Shown here in pieces: positions 1-8,615 of a stretch of DNA of 64,000 bases. The notes beneath the pieces are model-generated. The model saw only the letters and a program-made list of their open reading frames with translations. It was not told where the DNA came from and searched no databases. Each line of letters starts with the position of its first letter. Within the stretch, counting starts at the first letter, position 1. The stretch comes from Erysipelotrichaceae bacterium (GTDB lineage: Bacteria; Bacillota_I; Bacilli_A; Erysipelotrichales; Erysipelotrichaceae): NCBI GenBank assembly GCA_017431225.1, contig JAFRLM010000019.1, positions 1 to 64,000 of the forward strand. The letters are read 5' to 3'. A program made the position numbers and the translations under genes.

Positions 1-67
1 CTCAGCTTGGTAGAGTACTTGATTTGGGATCAAGGTGTCACAGGTTCGAATCCTGCCAGCCCGACCA
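1..67 (+). tRNA. tRNA-Pro (TGG), 5' end cut by the window
   Basis: The anticodon stem CTTGA/TCAAG encloses a loop with anticodon TGG. A TTCGAAT T-loop, the acceptor 3' strand and an encoded CCA follow. The first bases of the acceptor and D-arm lie outside the window. The outermost T-stem pair is an A-C mismatch, otherwise the fold is normal. First of six tRNAs on this strand. Confidence 0.93.
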
Positions 68-86
68 TTGTAATTCTTTAGCGCAT

Positions 87-163
87 GGCGAGGTAGCTTA
101 GTTGGCTAGAGCGCTCGGTTCATACCCGGGAGGTCGTGGGTTCGAATCCCACCCTCGCTACCA
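87..163 (+). tRNA. tRNA-Met (CAT), elongator
   Basis: Full cloverleaf with anticodon CAT in loop TTCATAC, T-loop TTCGAAT, a perfect T-stem GTGGG/CCCAC and encoded CCA. The overall sequence follows the Bacillus-type elongator Met pattern (GGCG start, GCTACCA end), which separates it from the initiator at 404 and the Ile2-like gene at 168. Confidence 0.93.
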
Positions 164-167
164 AGTT

Positions 168-244
168 GGACCCTTAGCGCAGTTGGTCAGAGCAGTCGGC
201 TCATAACCGATCGGTCGAAGGTTCGAGTCCTTCAGGGTCCACCA
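168..244 (+). tRNA. tRNA-Ile2 (CAT, lysidine type)
   Basis: Cloverleaf with anticodon CAT in loop CTCATAA and encoded CCA. The acceptor GGACCC...GGGTCC and body resemble the Bacillota tRNA-Ile that reads AUA after TilS converts C34 to lysidine, rather than either Met tRNA. The Ile2 assignment rests on overall similarity; the anticodon alone cannot separate it from Met. Confidence 0.8.
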
Positions 245-255
245 AGTTTGGCTTT

Positions 256-346
256 GGAGGAATACCCAAGCGGTTGAAGGGGTCGGTCTTGAAAACCGAT
301 AGGTCGTGTGAGCGGCGCTAGGGTTCGAATCCCTATTCCTCCGCCA
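256..346 (+). tRNA. tRNA-Ser (TGA)
   Basis: Class II tRNA with a long variable arm; anticodon TGA in loop CTTGAAA, T-loop TTCGAAT and encoded CCA. Confidence 0.95.
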
Positions 347-403
347 TCATTGAACGGTCGGTGAAAATCTGCTAGAATAGGTAATGCGCCAAGCAAAACA
401 CAT

Positions 404-480
<77 letters not shown>

Positions 481-482
481 AT

Positions 483-558
483 GGTTCTGTAGCTCAGTTG
501 GTAGAGCAATGGACTGAAAATCCATGTGTCGCCAGTTCAATTCTGGCCGGAACCACCA
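483..558 (+). tRNA. tRNA-Phe (GAA)
   Basis: Complete cloverleaf, anticodon GAA in loop CTGAAAA, acceptor GGTTCTG pairing with CGGAACC, encoded CCA. Two bases separate it from the initiator tRNA, so the cluster is probably one transcript. Confidence 0.95.
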
Positions 559-570
559 CTTAAAAAAGAG

Positions 571-593
571 AATGACCGGAAGGTCATTTTTTT
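571..593 (+). terminator. Rho-independent terminator of the tRNA array
   Basis: Stem AATGACC/GGTCATT with loop GGAA, then seven T, 13 bp after tRNA-Phe. Confidence 0.85.
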
Positions 594-602
594 ATTCTCT
601 AT

Positions 603-632
603 ATAACAAACAAAGCCGGTTTTCTACCGGCT
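603..632 (-). terminator. Terminator of the 0.6-2.8 kb operon
   Basis: Stem AGCCGGT/ACCGGCT with a five-base loop. Read on the minus strand it is followed by TTTGTTTGTT. It sits just downstream of the oxidoreductase stop codon. Confidence 0.75.
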
Positions 633-638
633 CGTTCT

Positions 639-1208
639 TTATTCTGCGAAATAGGCGTCGATCTGTCTGCGCGTCTCTTCCAGGATCTTTTCCGGTTCGG
701 CTCCGTAGAGATCGAGCTTCTCCGCTTTGAAATAAGCGAAGTCCTTCACTTCAAAGAAGTTTTCAAAGACAGCTTTCAGATAGCCGTAACCATACTCATC
801 GTTGATCATCGTGCCGCCGGCTGTCGTGATGAAAACGAGCTTGTGGACTTTCGAGAGAGTTTGCGGCACATCGTCGGCGATATAATGGAAGGTCAGTCCC
901 ACGATATCGATCGTTTCGATATAATCCTTCAGCAATGCCGGGATCGAGAGATCCCAGTAGGGAGCGGCGATCACGATCTCTTCCGCTTCCCTGAACTGAT
1001 TGGCGTTGCGGAAAAGCGGATCATCGGTCTTCCCTGCCTCAAGCAGTTCTCCCCTTTTCAGCAGTCCTTCACGGTCCAGCGGCAGGGCGCGGTCCTTTTC
1101 GAGATCGAGTTCCTCGTAAGGCTCGCCGTTCTTCTTCAGATAGTATTCGGCCAGCTGTTTTGTGCGGGATCCTTCCCGGACACAGGCATTAATAAAGAGC
1201 GTCTTCAT
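639..1208 (-). CDS. Flavodoxin-fold NAD(P)H-dependent oxidoreductase
   Basis: 189 aa, a normal length for the Flavodoxin_2 family of FMN-dependent NAD(P)H quinone/azo reductases. The N-terminus (MKTLFINACVREGS) gives the first beta-strand and phosphate-binding loop. The segment AAPYWDLSIPALLKDYIE around residues 80-97 is the characteristic second FMN-contact region, and FITTAGG near residue 127 forms the third. It probably reduces quinones or other electrophiles in the cytoplasm; the substrate cannot be read from sequence. It is the last gene of a four-gene operon and its start overlaps the preceding gene by 20 bp, implying translational coupling. A GGAGGAG ribosome site lies inside the upstream gene. 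Confidence 0.85.
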   Translation of the reverse strand: MKTLFINACVREGSRTKQLAEYYLKKNGEPYEELDLEKDRALPLDREGLLKRGELLEAGKTDDPLFRNANQFREAEEIVIAAPYWDLSIPALLKDYIETIDIVGLTFHYIADDVPQTLSKVHKLVFITTAGGTMINDEYGYGYLKAVFENFFEVKDFAYFKAEKLDLYGAEPEKILEETRRQIDAYFAE

Positions 1209-1590
1209 CTTTCAGTCTCTCCTCCAGCAGTTTTACGGCGATCTCGATGCAGCGGTCACAGCTGCAGAGCACTTCCCCTGTCTTCAGCCCTTTCAGATCG
1301 CTGCAGACAGAAGCGCCGGCTTCTTTCTTAAAAGCTTCGAATAATTCCCTGCTTTCCGCGATCTGGGGACGGCCGCAGTATTTACACATTCCCAGGATCA
1401 TTTCGGCAGCCGTCAGCGCGCCGCAGGTCCCTTCGGTCGAGCCCATGCCGATGCAGAAACAGGAGCCGAGCGAACGCAGTTTTTCCGCGTCGAGCGGCAG
1501 ACCTTCTTCAAATACGCTGAGCACCGCCTGGCAGCAGTTGTAGCCGTGGTGCTTGTTGTATATAGCTTGTTCAGAACGATTCACATTCAT
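1189..1590 (-). CDS. C-GCAxxG-C-C family probable redox protein
   Basis: 133 aa with the cysteine pattern of the C_GCAxxG_C_C family: GYNCCQAV near residue 16, GSCFCIG near 42, a CGALTAA segment near 56, a CKYC pair near 69 and a C-terminal CSCDRC cluster. Members are small cytoplasmic proteins suspected to bind metal or work through cysteine redox chemistry, with no firm assigned reaction. Its start forms an ATGA-type overlap with the DUF1287 stop. The AGGAG sits only one or two bases from this ATG, so a GTG at 1584, seven bases away, may be the true start. Pairing with a flavodoxin-fold reductase makes a redox partnership plausible, but that is inference. Confidence 0.8.
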   Translation of the reverse strand: MNVNRSEQAIYNKHHGYNCCQAVLSVFEEGLPLDAEKLRSLGSCFCIGMGSTEGTCGALTAAEMILGMCKYCGRPQIAESRELFEAFKKEAGASVCSDLKGLKTGEVLCSCDRCIEIAVKLLEERLKDEDALY

Positions 1591-2234
1591 TCTCCTTTAT
1601 CCGTTATACGGTAATGCCCGGTGATATCCTCCCGGTATGGCAGGATATCCTCCTCAAATCCGAGCTGGATATGTCCCGCATGGTGCAGCACATAGGGAAT
1701 GCCGTCGCGGTCGCGGCGGTCAGACAGGATCCCGATATGCCCTTCGAAAGTAACGATGTCACCGGCCTGCCACTCTGCGATCTGTGTCAGATCCGTCGTC
1801 AGTGACAGCCAGTTGTGTTCAAAATAGATCTTCAGATTGCGTACTCTGCGAAAATCGATATTCGCGTCGACAACGTCGATCGCATAATCCCCGCGGTTCG
1901 CAAGCACGTCTTCGTTGACGAGTTTCTTCAGGTCGTAACCGCTGTTGAGAAGAGCGAAAGCGACGACATCGGTGCAGACGCCATACTGATCATCCGGATA
2001 ACCATCGTCATAGTATTTGCTTTTGTAGACGGGACCGCTGTCCAGATACGCTTTCGCGCTCTCGAGGATATCGAGCTGGTCATCGATTCCGTCGCCGTCC
2101 TCATCGTGACCGCTGACAAAGGTCTCGATCCCGAAATCCGCATCGCTGTAATGCGGCTGCGGAAGCAGACGGAAATACCATAGAAAAAAGCCTGCCGCCA
2201 GAACTACCAGCAGCAGAAAGAGCTTTTTCATCAA
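1587..2234 (-). CDS. DUF1287 membrane-anchored protein (YijF-like)
   Basis: 215 aa. Residues 3-20 form one hydrophobic helix after MMKK, with no lipobox, so the protein is probably membrane-anchored and faces outside. The rest matches DUF1287: CTDVVAFALLNSGYDL near residue 87 supplies a candidate catalytic cysteine, and GHIGILSDRR followed by LHHAG supplies histidines. The arrangement recalls the NlpC/P60-papain fold of cell-wall amidases, so a wall or peptide hydrolase role is likely but unproven. An aspartate-rich DEDGDGIDD segment near residue 44 could bind calcium. It overlaps its upstream neighbour and its downstream neighbour by 4 bp each. Confidence 0.8.
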   Translation of the reverse strand: MMKKLFLLLVVLAAGFFLWYFRLLPQPHYSDADFGIETFVSGHDEDGDGIDDQLDILESAKAYLDSGPVYKSKYYDDGYPDDQYGVCTDVVAFALLNSGYDLKKLVNEDVLANRGDYAIDVVDANIDFRRVRNLKIYFEHNWLSLTTDLTQIAEWQAGDIVTFEGHIGILSDRRDRDGIPYVLHHAGHIQLGFEEDILPYREDITGHYRITDKGE

Positions 2235-2758
2235 ATGGTCGCAGAGGCGCCGATCACGGCAAAGCGGCCGGTGAGCTTATCGTAAATGCTCCAGAGACCG
2301 TAGCCCCACCATTCTTTTCCCTTATCGAAATAATCGGTAAAGTCTCCATCCCAGGAGATGATATCGAGGTCGCGGTTCGGGAACAGCAGATAATTCACTT
2401 TATAAAAATCATCGACGTTATAGCACTGTCCTACCGGCGGCTGCAGGAAGGCAAAGGCATACGTCAGTTTCTCCGGGGCATTGATGAATACCTTGCCGTC
2501 CTCCAGGACTGCAAAGGCATCGGCCGGCGCATAGAAGAAAGCTTCCGTATCAACGGCTTCCCCTTCCATCTTCGTTTTATCGAAACGATAACTGCATCCG
2601 TTGCGTTCGGAGAGAATGCGGAGAGCGTGTTCTACGGCTTCCTGGTGCGACGCATTACCTTTATATTCACTGCCGTCTTCCAGAAGGACATAGTCCACGA
2701 CGAGATCAGGATAAGTCTGTTTGATCAGCTCATTATACTTTGGATCGATTTCTTTCAT
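2231..2758 (-). CDS. Hypothetical protein, first gene of the redox/DUF1287 operon
   Basis: 175 aa, soluble, acidic, no signal peptide or transmembrane segment. I do not recognise the family. Visible features are an N-terminal charged helix and an aromatic-rich C-terminal half ending in KEWWGYGLWSIYDKLTGRFAVIGASATI-like hydrophobic strands, which recall acetyltransferase-adjacent or SMI1-like folds only vaguely. It opens the operon: there is no Shine-Dalgarno, and an extended -10 (TGGTAAGAT) ends six bases before the ATG, so the mRNA is probably leaderless. The 4-bp overlap with the DUF1287 gene indicates coupled translation. Confidence 0.7.
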   Translation of the reverse strand: MKEIDPKYNELIKQTYPDLVVDYVLLEDGSEYKGNASHQEAVEHALRILSERNGCSYRFDKTKMEGEAVDTEAFFYAPADAFAVLEDGKVFINAPEKLTYAFAFLQPPVGQCYNVDDFYKVNYLLFPNRDLDIISWDGDFTDYFDKGKEWWGYGLWSIYDKLTGRFAVIGASATI

Positions 2759-2764
2759 GGTTCT

Positions 2765-2773
2765 ATCTTACCA
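2765..2773 (-). promoter_or_regulatory. Extended -10 box, leaderless start of the gene at 2758
   Basis: Minus strand reads TGG-TAAGAT, then six bases, then ATG. Transcription would begin at or next to the A of the start codon. No Shine-Dalgarno is present. Confidence 0.55.
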
Positions 2774-2825
2774 CACCCTGCAGGCATCGGTTCTCTCTTT
2801 TGTCCGCAGCAGAACATGTTCGCAA

Positions 2826-2850
2826 AGAAAAAAGGCAGCTTACGCTGCCT
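2826..2850 (-). terminator. Terminator of the opp operon
   Basis: Stem AGGCAGC/GCTGCCT with loop GTAA, then TTTTTTCTTT on the minus strand. The hairpin contains the oppF stop codon. Confidence 0.85.
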
Positions 2851-3775
2851 GTGTGCTCCAGCGGGCAAACTCTTCGTCTGTCGCCAGAACTCTATGTGTC
2901 TCGCTTAAAACATGCTCATGGCCGGCATTGTAATCAACGCCCTCCTCATCCTTATTGTAGGTGATCGCCTTGCGCTGTTTCTCCACGATCGGGTTGGGGT
3001 GCGGGATCGCGGAAAGCAGAGATTTCGTATACGGATGGATCGGATTCTGGAAGATCTCATCGGTCGTACCGGTCTCAACGATGTGTCCGAGATGCATGAC
3101 GCCGATACGATCGGAGATATACTTGACCATCGAAAGGTCGTGGGCAATGAACAGGTAAGTCGTGCCGAGTTCTTCCTGGATATCCTTCATCAGGTTGACG
3201 ACCTGCGCCTGAATCGAAACATCAAGCGCGGAGATGCATTCATCGGCAATGACCAGCTTCGGATTCATGACCAGCGCGCGGGCGATGCCGACACGCTGTC
3301 TCTGACCGCCGGAGAACTGATGCGGGAAACGGGTCCCCTGTTCTCTCGACAGACCGACTTTATCGAGAACGTCGTTGACCTTCTGATCGATCTCTTCCTG
3401 GTTCTTGCAGATATGATGGATCTCAAGACCTTCGGCGATGATCTGCTTGACCTTTTTACGGGGATTCAGGCAGGCCATCGGGTCCTGGAAGATCATCTGC
3501 ATGTTGGTGCGCAGATAGCTTTCGTCTTCCTTGGAAAGCTTTCCGGAGATATCATGACCGTCAAAAAGGATCTTGCCGCCCGTCGGGTTGTACAGACGGA
3601 TGATCGAACGTCCGGTCGTGGATTTACCGGAACCGGATTCACCTACGAGACCGTATGTCTCGCCTTCGTAGATCTCAAAGCTGATACCGTCAACGGCCTT
3701 CGTCACCTTCTTGCGACCGACCGGGAAATACTGTTTCAGGCCTTCGACCTTCAGCAATAGTTTTTTCTCACTCAT
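2840..3775 (-). CDS. oppF: Oligopeptide ABC transporter ATP-binding protein OppF
   Basis: 311 aa ABC ATPase of the peptide/nickel importer class. Walker A GESGSGKS lies near residue 45, the Q-loop [13 protein letters not shown] near 95, the signature FSGGQRQR near 154 and Walker B LVIADE near 174, followed by the D-loop SALD and switch HD near 210. The residue after the catalytic glutamate is cysteine (DECISALD) where proline is usual. The C-terminal [12 protein letters not shown] segment is the conserved oligopeptide-transporter tail. It forms the ATPase heterodimer with OppD under the OppBC channel. It overlaps oppD by 8 bp and is the last gene of the operon. Confidence 0.93.
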   Translation of the reverse strand: MSEKKLLLKVEGLKQYFPVGRKKVTKAVDGISFEIYEGETYGLVGESGSGKSTTGRSIIRLYNPTGGKILFDGHDISGKLSKEDESYLRTNMQMIFQDPMACLNPRKKVKQIIAEGLEIHHICKNQEEIDQKVNDVLDKVGLSREQGTRFPHQFSGGQRQRVGIARALVMNPKLVIADECISALDVSIQAQVVNLMKDIQEELGTTYLFIAHDLSMVKYISDRIGVMHLGHIVETGTTDEIFQNPIHPYTKSLLSAIPHPNPIVEKQRKAITYNKDEEGVDYNAGHEHVLSETHRVLATDEEFARWSTQAA

Positions 3776-4865
3776 CGATTCCGGCCTCCTTCTTCATTTT
3801 GGCGATCCTGACCTTCAGCTCTTCCGGCAGTTCTACCTTCGGTGCGTGCGGATCACAGAGCCAGGACGCGACACGGTGCTGGCCGCCTACGTCATACATC
3901 GGCGGTTCTTCACGGTAGTCGATATTCAGCGCGTACGGGTTGCGCGGCGCAAACGCGTCACCGACGATCTCCTCCATCAGGTTCGGCGGAGAACCGGGGA
4001 TCGCGAACAGACGATGGGAATCGGTATCGATATCCGGCATCGAGCTTAAAAGACCCCAGGTATACGGATGACGCGGATCGTAGAAGACTTCGTTGATCTT
4101 GCCCTTCTCGACGATACGTCCGGCATACATGACGGCAACATAATCCGCGACCTTGGCGACAACGCCTAAGTCATGGGTAATGTAGATAACGGAAATGTTT
4201 TTCTTTGTCTGGATCTCTTTGATCTTTTCCAGGATCTTTGCCTGGATCGTAACATCCAGAGCAGTCGTCGGTTCATCACAGATCAGGATATCCGGGTCAC
4301 ACGCAAGCGCGATCGCGATAACGACACGCTGACGCATACCGCCGGAAAGCTCATGCGGATACTGACGGAAAGTCTTTTCCGGTTCGGTGATGCCGACTTC
4401 GTCCAGCAGAGCCAGCGCGCGGGCAGCGGCTTCGCTTTTCGGAACGTTTTCATGTTCAAGGATCGGTTCCATGATCTGCTTGCCGATCTGCATCGTCGGA
4501 TCCAGAGAAGTCATTGGATCCTGGAAGACCAGGGCGATATGCTTGCCGCAGAGCTTATAGCGGATGTCTTTCTGCGACATCTTAACGAGGTCGTACTGCT
4601 TGATCGAGCCGTCTTTTTCCTTGCAGGTATAGACGATCGAACCGCTGTCGATGACACCGTTGGAATCCAGGATGCCCATCATCGTTTTGACAGTGACGGA
4701 TTTACCGGAACCGGATTCACCGACGATCGCGATCGTTTCGCCCTGGAACAGGTCGAGACGGACGCCGCGGATCGCCTTGACGACACCGAAGTTCGTCTTA
4801 AAGGAGATGCTCAGATCACGGATCGACAGGACCCGTTCGTTTTTATCTCTTTTTACCTTAGCCAT
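3768..4865 (-). CDS. oppD: Oligopeptide ABC transporter ATP-binding protein OppD
   Basis: 365 aa ATPase with Walker A GESGSGKS (near residue 53), Q-loop VFQDPMTSLDPT, signature LSGGMRQR, Walker B ILICDEPTTALD and switch HD. The C-terminal extension after HPYTWGLLSSMP is the peptide-transporter domain that often carries an iron-sulfur cluster, and the tail includes a cysteine before DPHAP as in other OppD proteins. It drives peptide import with OppF. The gene lies 10 bp after oppC and overlaps oppF by 8 bp. Confidence 0.93.
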   Translation of the reverse strand: MAKVKRDKNERVLSIRDLSISFKTNFGVVKAIRGVRLDLFQGETIAIVGESGSGKSVTVKTMMGILDSNGVIDSGSIVYTCKEKDGSIKQYDLVKMSQKDIRYKLCGKHIALVFQDPMTSLDPTMQIGKQIMEPILEHENVPKSEAAARALALLDEVGITEPEKTFRQYPHELSGGMRQRVVIAIALACDPDILICDEPTTALDVTIQAKILEKIKEIQTKKNISVIYITHDLGVVAKVADYVAVMYAGRIVEKGKINEVFYDPRHPYTWGLLSSMPDIDTDSHRLFAIPGSPPNLMEEIVGDAFAPRNPYALNIDYREEPPMYDVGGQHRVASWLCDPHAPKVELPEELKVRIAKMKKEAGIDE

Positions 4866-4875
4866 ACGTCACCTC

Positions 4876-5892
4876 TTATTTGTTCAGCATCTTCGGATCG
4901 AAGGCATCACGCAGACCGTCGGCGAAGAGGTTGAAACACAGCATGAGTACACCCAGGACAACGACCGGGATGATCAGGATATGCGGGAATGTAGTCATGG
5001 ACTTGTAACCGTCCGAGACCAGGGAGCCCAGGGAAGCCAGCGGAGCCGGAACACCGAGTCCCAGGAAGGACAGATAAGCCTCAAGGAAGATCGCGCTCGG
5101 GATCGAGAACATGCTGGTGATGATGACCTGACCGAAGATGTTCGGCAAAACTTCCTTGAAGATCAGACGTCCTTTGCTCGCGCCGAGAGTCGTCGAGGCA
5201 AGGATGTATTCCTGTTCCTTGACCTTTAAGACCTGGGCACGGGCGATACGCTCCATACCGATCCAGCCGGTCAGGACCAGCGCGAAAATGATCGAGGAGA
5301 TGCCCGGTTTCAGAACGATGCCGAGCAAGGTAACAACGACCAGTGTCGGGATACCGTTCAGGATCTCGGCGATACGCTGCATGACCATATCGACCTTGCC
5401 GCCGATAAAGCCGGAGACCATACCGTAGACCATACCGATGAAGATATCAACGAGTACCGCCGCAAAGGCGATGATCAGGGAAACACGGGTACCGGACCAG
5501 ACACGGGTAAAGATATCTCTGCCCTGGGTGTCGGTACCGAACCAGTAATAGACATCCGCAGCGCCCTTTTCCGCGTAGACGTCTCTTCCCTTGTAGGTGC
5601 CGTTTGCGAACCCGAAGTTCTCAAGCACCGGGATACGCGGGGTCAGACATTCATGACCGTGGTTGATCGATTTATAGGTGTGGGGGTTCAGATTCGGTCC
5701 GATGATGGCAAACAGGATAATGATCAGGATGATCACCGCGCCGATCAGAGCGCCCTTGTTTTTCTTGAAGTTTCCCCAGACATCTTTCAGATAGGAAGAG
5801 CTCTTATAGTTCTTATCGATGAGTTTCTCATCCTTGCTGTGGGCAAAGACGAAATCATCGTGATGAAATTCATGATCAGAGATCATACTCAT
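4876..5892 (-). CDS. oppC: Oligopeptide ABC transporter permease OppC
   Basis: 338 aa permease. A cytoplasmic N-terminal tail precedes a first transmembrane helix near residues 50-70 and a large external loop that ends in YYWFGTDTQGRDIFTR, the hallmark just before the permease core of DppC/OppC. The EAA-type loop (LIFKEVLPN...) that contacts the ATPases is present near residue 245. AGGAGG lies nine bases before the chosen ATG; a second ATG two codons inside is a poorer fit. Partner of OppB. Confidence 0.92.
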   Translation of the reverse strand: MSMISDHEFHHDDFVFAHSKDEKLIDKNYKSSSYLKDVWGNFKKNKGALIGAVIILIIILFAIIGPNLNPHTYKSINHGHECLTPRIPVLENFGFANGTYKGRDVYAEKGAADVYYWFGTDTQGRDIFTRVWSGTRVSLIIAFAAVLVDIFIGMVYGMVSGFIGGKVDMVMQRIAEILNGIPTLVVVTLLGIVLKPGISSIIFALVLTGWIGMERIARAQVLKVKEQEYILASTTLGASKGRLIFKEVLPNIFGQVIITSMFSIPSAIFLEAYLSFLGLGVPAPLASLGSLVSDGYKSMTTFPHILIIPVVVLGVLMLCFNLFADGLRDAFDPKMLNK

Positions 5893-5906
5893 AACTCTTT
5901 TCCTCC

Positions 5907-6836
5907 TTAACCCTTGGCAACACGGATACGCGGATCGATGATACCGTAGAGGATATCAACGATCAGCATCGTGACGATGTACATCAGTGAATAAATAAAG
6001 GAGCAGGCGATCGTGACGTTGTAGTCATTCTGCTGGATGCCGCTGATCATCAGAAGGCCGATGCCCGGAATACCGAAGATACGCTCGATGACCGAGGAAC
6101 CTGTCAGCAGGTTGACAAGCAGCGGACCCATGACCGTGATGATCGGGATCAGGGTATTGCGCAGAGCGTGACGGATGATCATCTTCCAGTTTTTAACGCC
6201 CTTGGACTGGACCAGCAGGATGTAGTCCGAATTCAGAACGTCGATCATTTCCGAACGCGTGAAACGCGCAATATTCGCTGTCGGCGATACAGATAACGCC
6301 AGCGCCGGCAGGATCAGCGATTTGATCGGCATCTGCTGGTTATAAAGGATCGGCATAAGCTTCAGTTTGTACGCAATGAAATAGCATAACAGCAGCGCGC
6401 AGACGTAGGAAGGAACGCTGACGCCGATGACAGAAAGCACAGAACAAAGGTTATCGATCCAGGTATTATGGTTCAAAGCGGCAAGGATCCCCAGGATCAG
6501 TCCCATGATGGTTCCGAAGACCATCGCCATGGCACCGACTGTGAGGGAAATGCCCAAACGCCCTTTAATCATGTCACTTATCGCAAAGTTCTTATTGATG
6601 GCATAGGAAACTCCTAAATCACCCGTTAACATATTCTTGAGATAAATGAAGAATCTGACGATCAGCGGTTTGTCCAGACCGTATTTTTCATACAGCAGGG
6701 CAAGCTGTGCTTCAGTCAGCTTTTCATCATTAAAAGGTGTTCCCGGCATAAGGTCCATCAATAGGAATAGGACAAGAATGATCACGAGCAGCGTGGCAAT
6801 ACTAACCAGCACTCTTTTAAGTACATATTTCTTCAT
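5907..6836 (-). CDS. oppB: Oligopeptide ABC transporter permease OppB
   Basis: 309 aa permease with six predicted transmembrane helices. The N-terminal MKKYVLKRVL plus first helix and LMPGTPF segment, the YGLDKPL motif and the GSSVIERIFGIPGIG region are typical for OppB/DppB. It forms the translocation channel with OppC, 14 bp upstream of oppC. A 10-bp stem-loop separates it from oppA, so it is probably expressed at a lower level than the binding protein. Confidence 0.93.
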   Translation of the reverse strand: MKKYVLKRVLVSIATLLVIILVLFLLMDLMPGTPFNDEKLTEAQLALLYEKYGLDKPLIVRFFIYLKNMLTGDLGVSYAINKNFAISDMIKGRLGISLTVGAMAMVFGTIMGLILGILAALNHNTWIDNLCSVLSVIGVSVPSYVCALLLCYFIAYKLKLMPILYNQQMPIKSLILPALALSVSPTANIARFTRSEMIDVLNSDYILLVQSKGVKNWKMIIRHALRNTLIPIITVMGPLLVNLLTGSSVIERIFGIPGIGLLMISGIQQNDYNVTIACSFIYSLMYIVTMLIVDILYGIIDPRIRVAKG

Positions 6837-6858
6837 ACAGTCCCCTTTTTATAAGAAT

Positions 6859-6887
6859 AGAGCGATTGAGACACTCCCAATCGCTCT
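6859..6887 (-). other. Intercistronic stem-loop between oppA and oppB
   Basis: Perfect 10-bp stem AGAGCGATTG/CAATCGCTCT with a nine-base loop. It lacks a good U-run, so partial termination or protection of the oppA message from 3' decay is more likely than full termination, as often seen after binding-protein genes. Confidence 0.6.
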
Positions 6888-6910
6888 ATATCACTCAGTG
6901 TTTGAACGAT

Positions 6911-8545
6911 TTACTTAACTACGATATGACGGTAGCTGTCGACACTTGCGGAGTGGAATTCAATTCCGGAAATGCTCGGGTTGATGATCATAGCGCCGCC
7001 TGCCTGGAATACCGGGACAACAGCTGCGTCTTCAAAGACCAGAACTTTCTCAGCTTCGAGGAAGTCAGCCCATCTCTTGGCCGGATCAGACATACCTTCG
7101 CCTCTTTCAGCATCGTATACAAGAGCATCGTAAGCTTCGGATTTGTATCCGCCATCGTTGTTGGATGCGTTGGTGGAAACGAACAGATCCATGTAAGTCT
7201 GCGGATCGCCGTAGTCCGGACCCCAACGAGTCAGCATGACATCGTAATCGTGGTCATTGTCAGTACCTGCTAAAGCCAGACGTTCTTTCTTCGGCTTGCC
7301 GTTCAGATTAACTGTGAAACCGGCTTCCTCCAGGAAGGACTGGATCTGTTCAGCAGCTTTGATGATGGAATCACCCTCATCGGTACCGTATAAGAGATCG
7401 ATAACGACATCGTGACCGAGTTCTTCAGCACCTTTCTTGTAGAATTCCTGTGCTTTTGCGACATCATATGCTGTAATGGCGCCGTTGTCATCACGGAAGT
7501 CTTTGCCTGTATCCGGGTTGAATGCGAGGCCGACCGGAACGATACCGCCGGCAACGATGGAACCGTCATTCAGGACTCTGGCGATCTCTTCTCTGTTGAT
7601 CGCGTAGAGGATCGCCTGACGGACATTCGCGTTCGCGAGGTCTGCAGCGCCGGCACGGTCATGGACGTTGTTACCCATATTGATGGAGAGGTAGTACATG
7701 TAACCTGTAAGCTTGTTGACGAAGCCTTCGACACCTTCGTTTGCGGTGACCTGTTCACCGGAAAGCGCGACTGTATCAAGGTTGCCTGCTTCGTATTCCA
7801 TCAAAGCAGTCTGTGTATCTGTGATCTCACGGAAAACGACTTTCGGAGCGTACTTCGCAGCGAAGTTCGCAGCATCCCAGTAATCCTCATTGAGTTCGAA
7901 CTCAAAGGAGTAACCCGGAGTCCAGGAAGTCATCTTGTACGGACCGTTGTAGTTCAGATCATTAACGGAGGTAGCGAACTGATCGCCCTTTTCCTCAACG
8001 AATTTCTGATCAAGCGGGAAGAATGTCGGGAACGCTGTTAAGCTGAGGAAGAATCCGGACGGAGCTAACAGTTTAACGACAAAGGTCTTTTCATCAACAG
8101 CTTCGAAGGATTCAACGTTTGCTGTTTCGAAGATCCAGGAATAGTCACTGGCTGTATCCGGATCAAGAACGCGGTTCCAGGCGTATTCGAAGTCAAATGC
8201 TGTGACCGGATCGCCATTGGACCATTTTGTATCACGGATATGGAATGTATAGGTAAGACCATCTTCACTCATCTCATAAGATTCAGCCATGTCTTCGACG
8301 GCCTGGCCATCTGCGTCAAGCGACATCAGACCACCGGTGCACATTGTCAGTGCGCTGAAGGAAGTGCCATCGGTAGCGATCGCAGAATCCATGGAGATCA
8401 GCGGAGTCGGCGCCTGGATTGTAACTGCTCTCGCGGCGGTCTCACCACCACCACTCGGTTCGGCTGTCGGTGTGCTGCTTCCGCCGCCGGAACCACATCC
8501 GACGAGGAATAGAAGCGTTAATAGCAAGGTAAACAATTTTTTCAT
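6911..8545 (-). CDS. oppA: Oligopeptide-binding lipoprotein OppA
   Basis: 544 aa from the chosen start. MKKLFTLLLTLLFLVGCGSGG is a lipoprotein signal with cysteine 17 as the lipidated residue. A Ser/Gly/Pro-rich linker leads to an SBP_bac_5 domain with the typical SYTFHIRDTKWSNGDPVTAFDFEYAWNR-like region and YYLSINMGNN. The protein captures peptides outside the membrane for OppBCDF. An in-frame ATG at 8572 would add nine polar residues ahead of the signal; I reject it because AAAGGAGAA stands seven bases before the ATG at 8545. The gene leads the operon under a strong promoter. Confidence 0.93.
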   Translation of the reverse strand: MKKLFTLLLTLLFLVGCGSGGGSSTPTAEPSGGGETAARAVTIQAPTPLISMDSAIATDGTSFSALTMCTGGLMSLDADGQAVEDMAESYEMSEDGLTYTFHIRDTKWSNGDPVTAFDFEYAWNRVLDPDTASDYSWIFETANVESFEAVDEKTFVVKLLAPSGFFLSLTAFPTFFPLDQKFVEEKGDQFATSVNDLNYNGPYKMTSWTPGYSFEFELNEDYWDAANFAAKYAPKVVFREITDTQTALMEYEAGNLDTVALSGEQVTANEGVEGFVNKLTGYMYYLSINMGNNVHDRAGAADLANANVRQAILYAINREEIARVLNDGSIVAGGIVPVGLAFNPDTGKDFRDDNGAITAYDVAKAQEFYKKGAEELGHDVVIDLLYGTDEGDSIIKAAEQIQSFLEEAGFTVNLNGKPKKERLALAGTDNDHDYDVMLTRWGPDYGDPQTYMDLFVSTNASNNDGGYKSEAYDALVYDAERGEGMSDPAKRWADFLEAEKVLVFEDAAVVPVFQAGGAMIINPSISGIEFHSASVDSYRHIVVK

Positions 8546-8570
8546 GCTATTTCTCCTTTCGAATGAATTC

Positions 8571-8599
8571 ATAATAGTTTATATGAAACAGAATGTCAA
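8571..8599 (-). promoter_or_regulatory. oppA promoter
   Basis: On the minus strand TTGACA, a 17-bp spacer and TATTAT, giving a leader of roughly 20 nt ahead of oppA. Near-consensus sigma-A promoter. Confidence 0.8.
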
Positions 8600-8615
8600 T
8601 TAAATTTGATTTATT

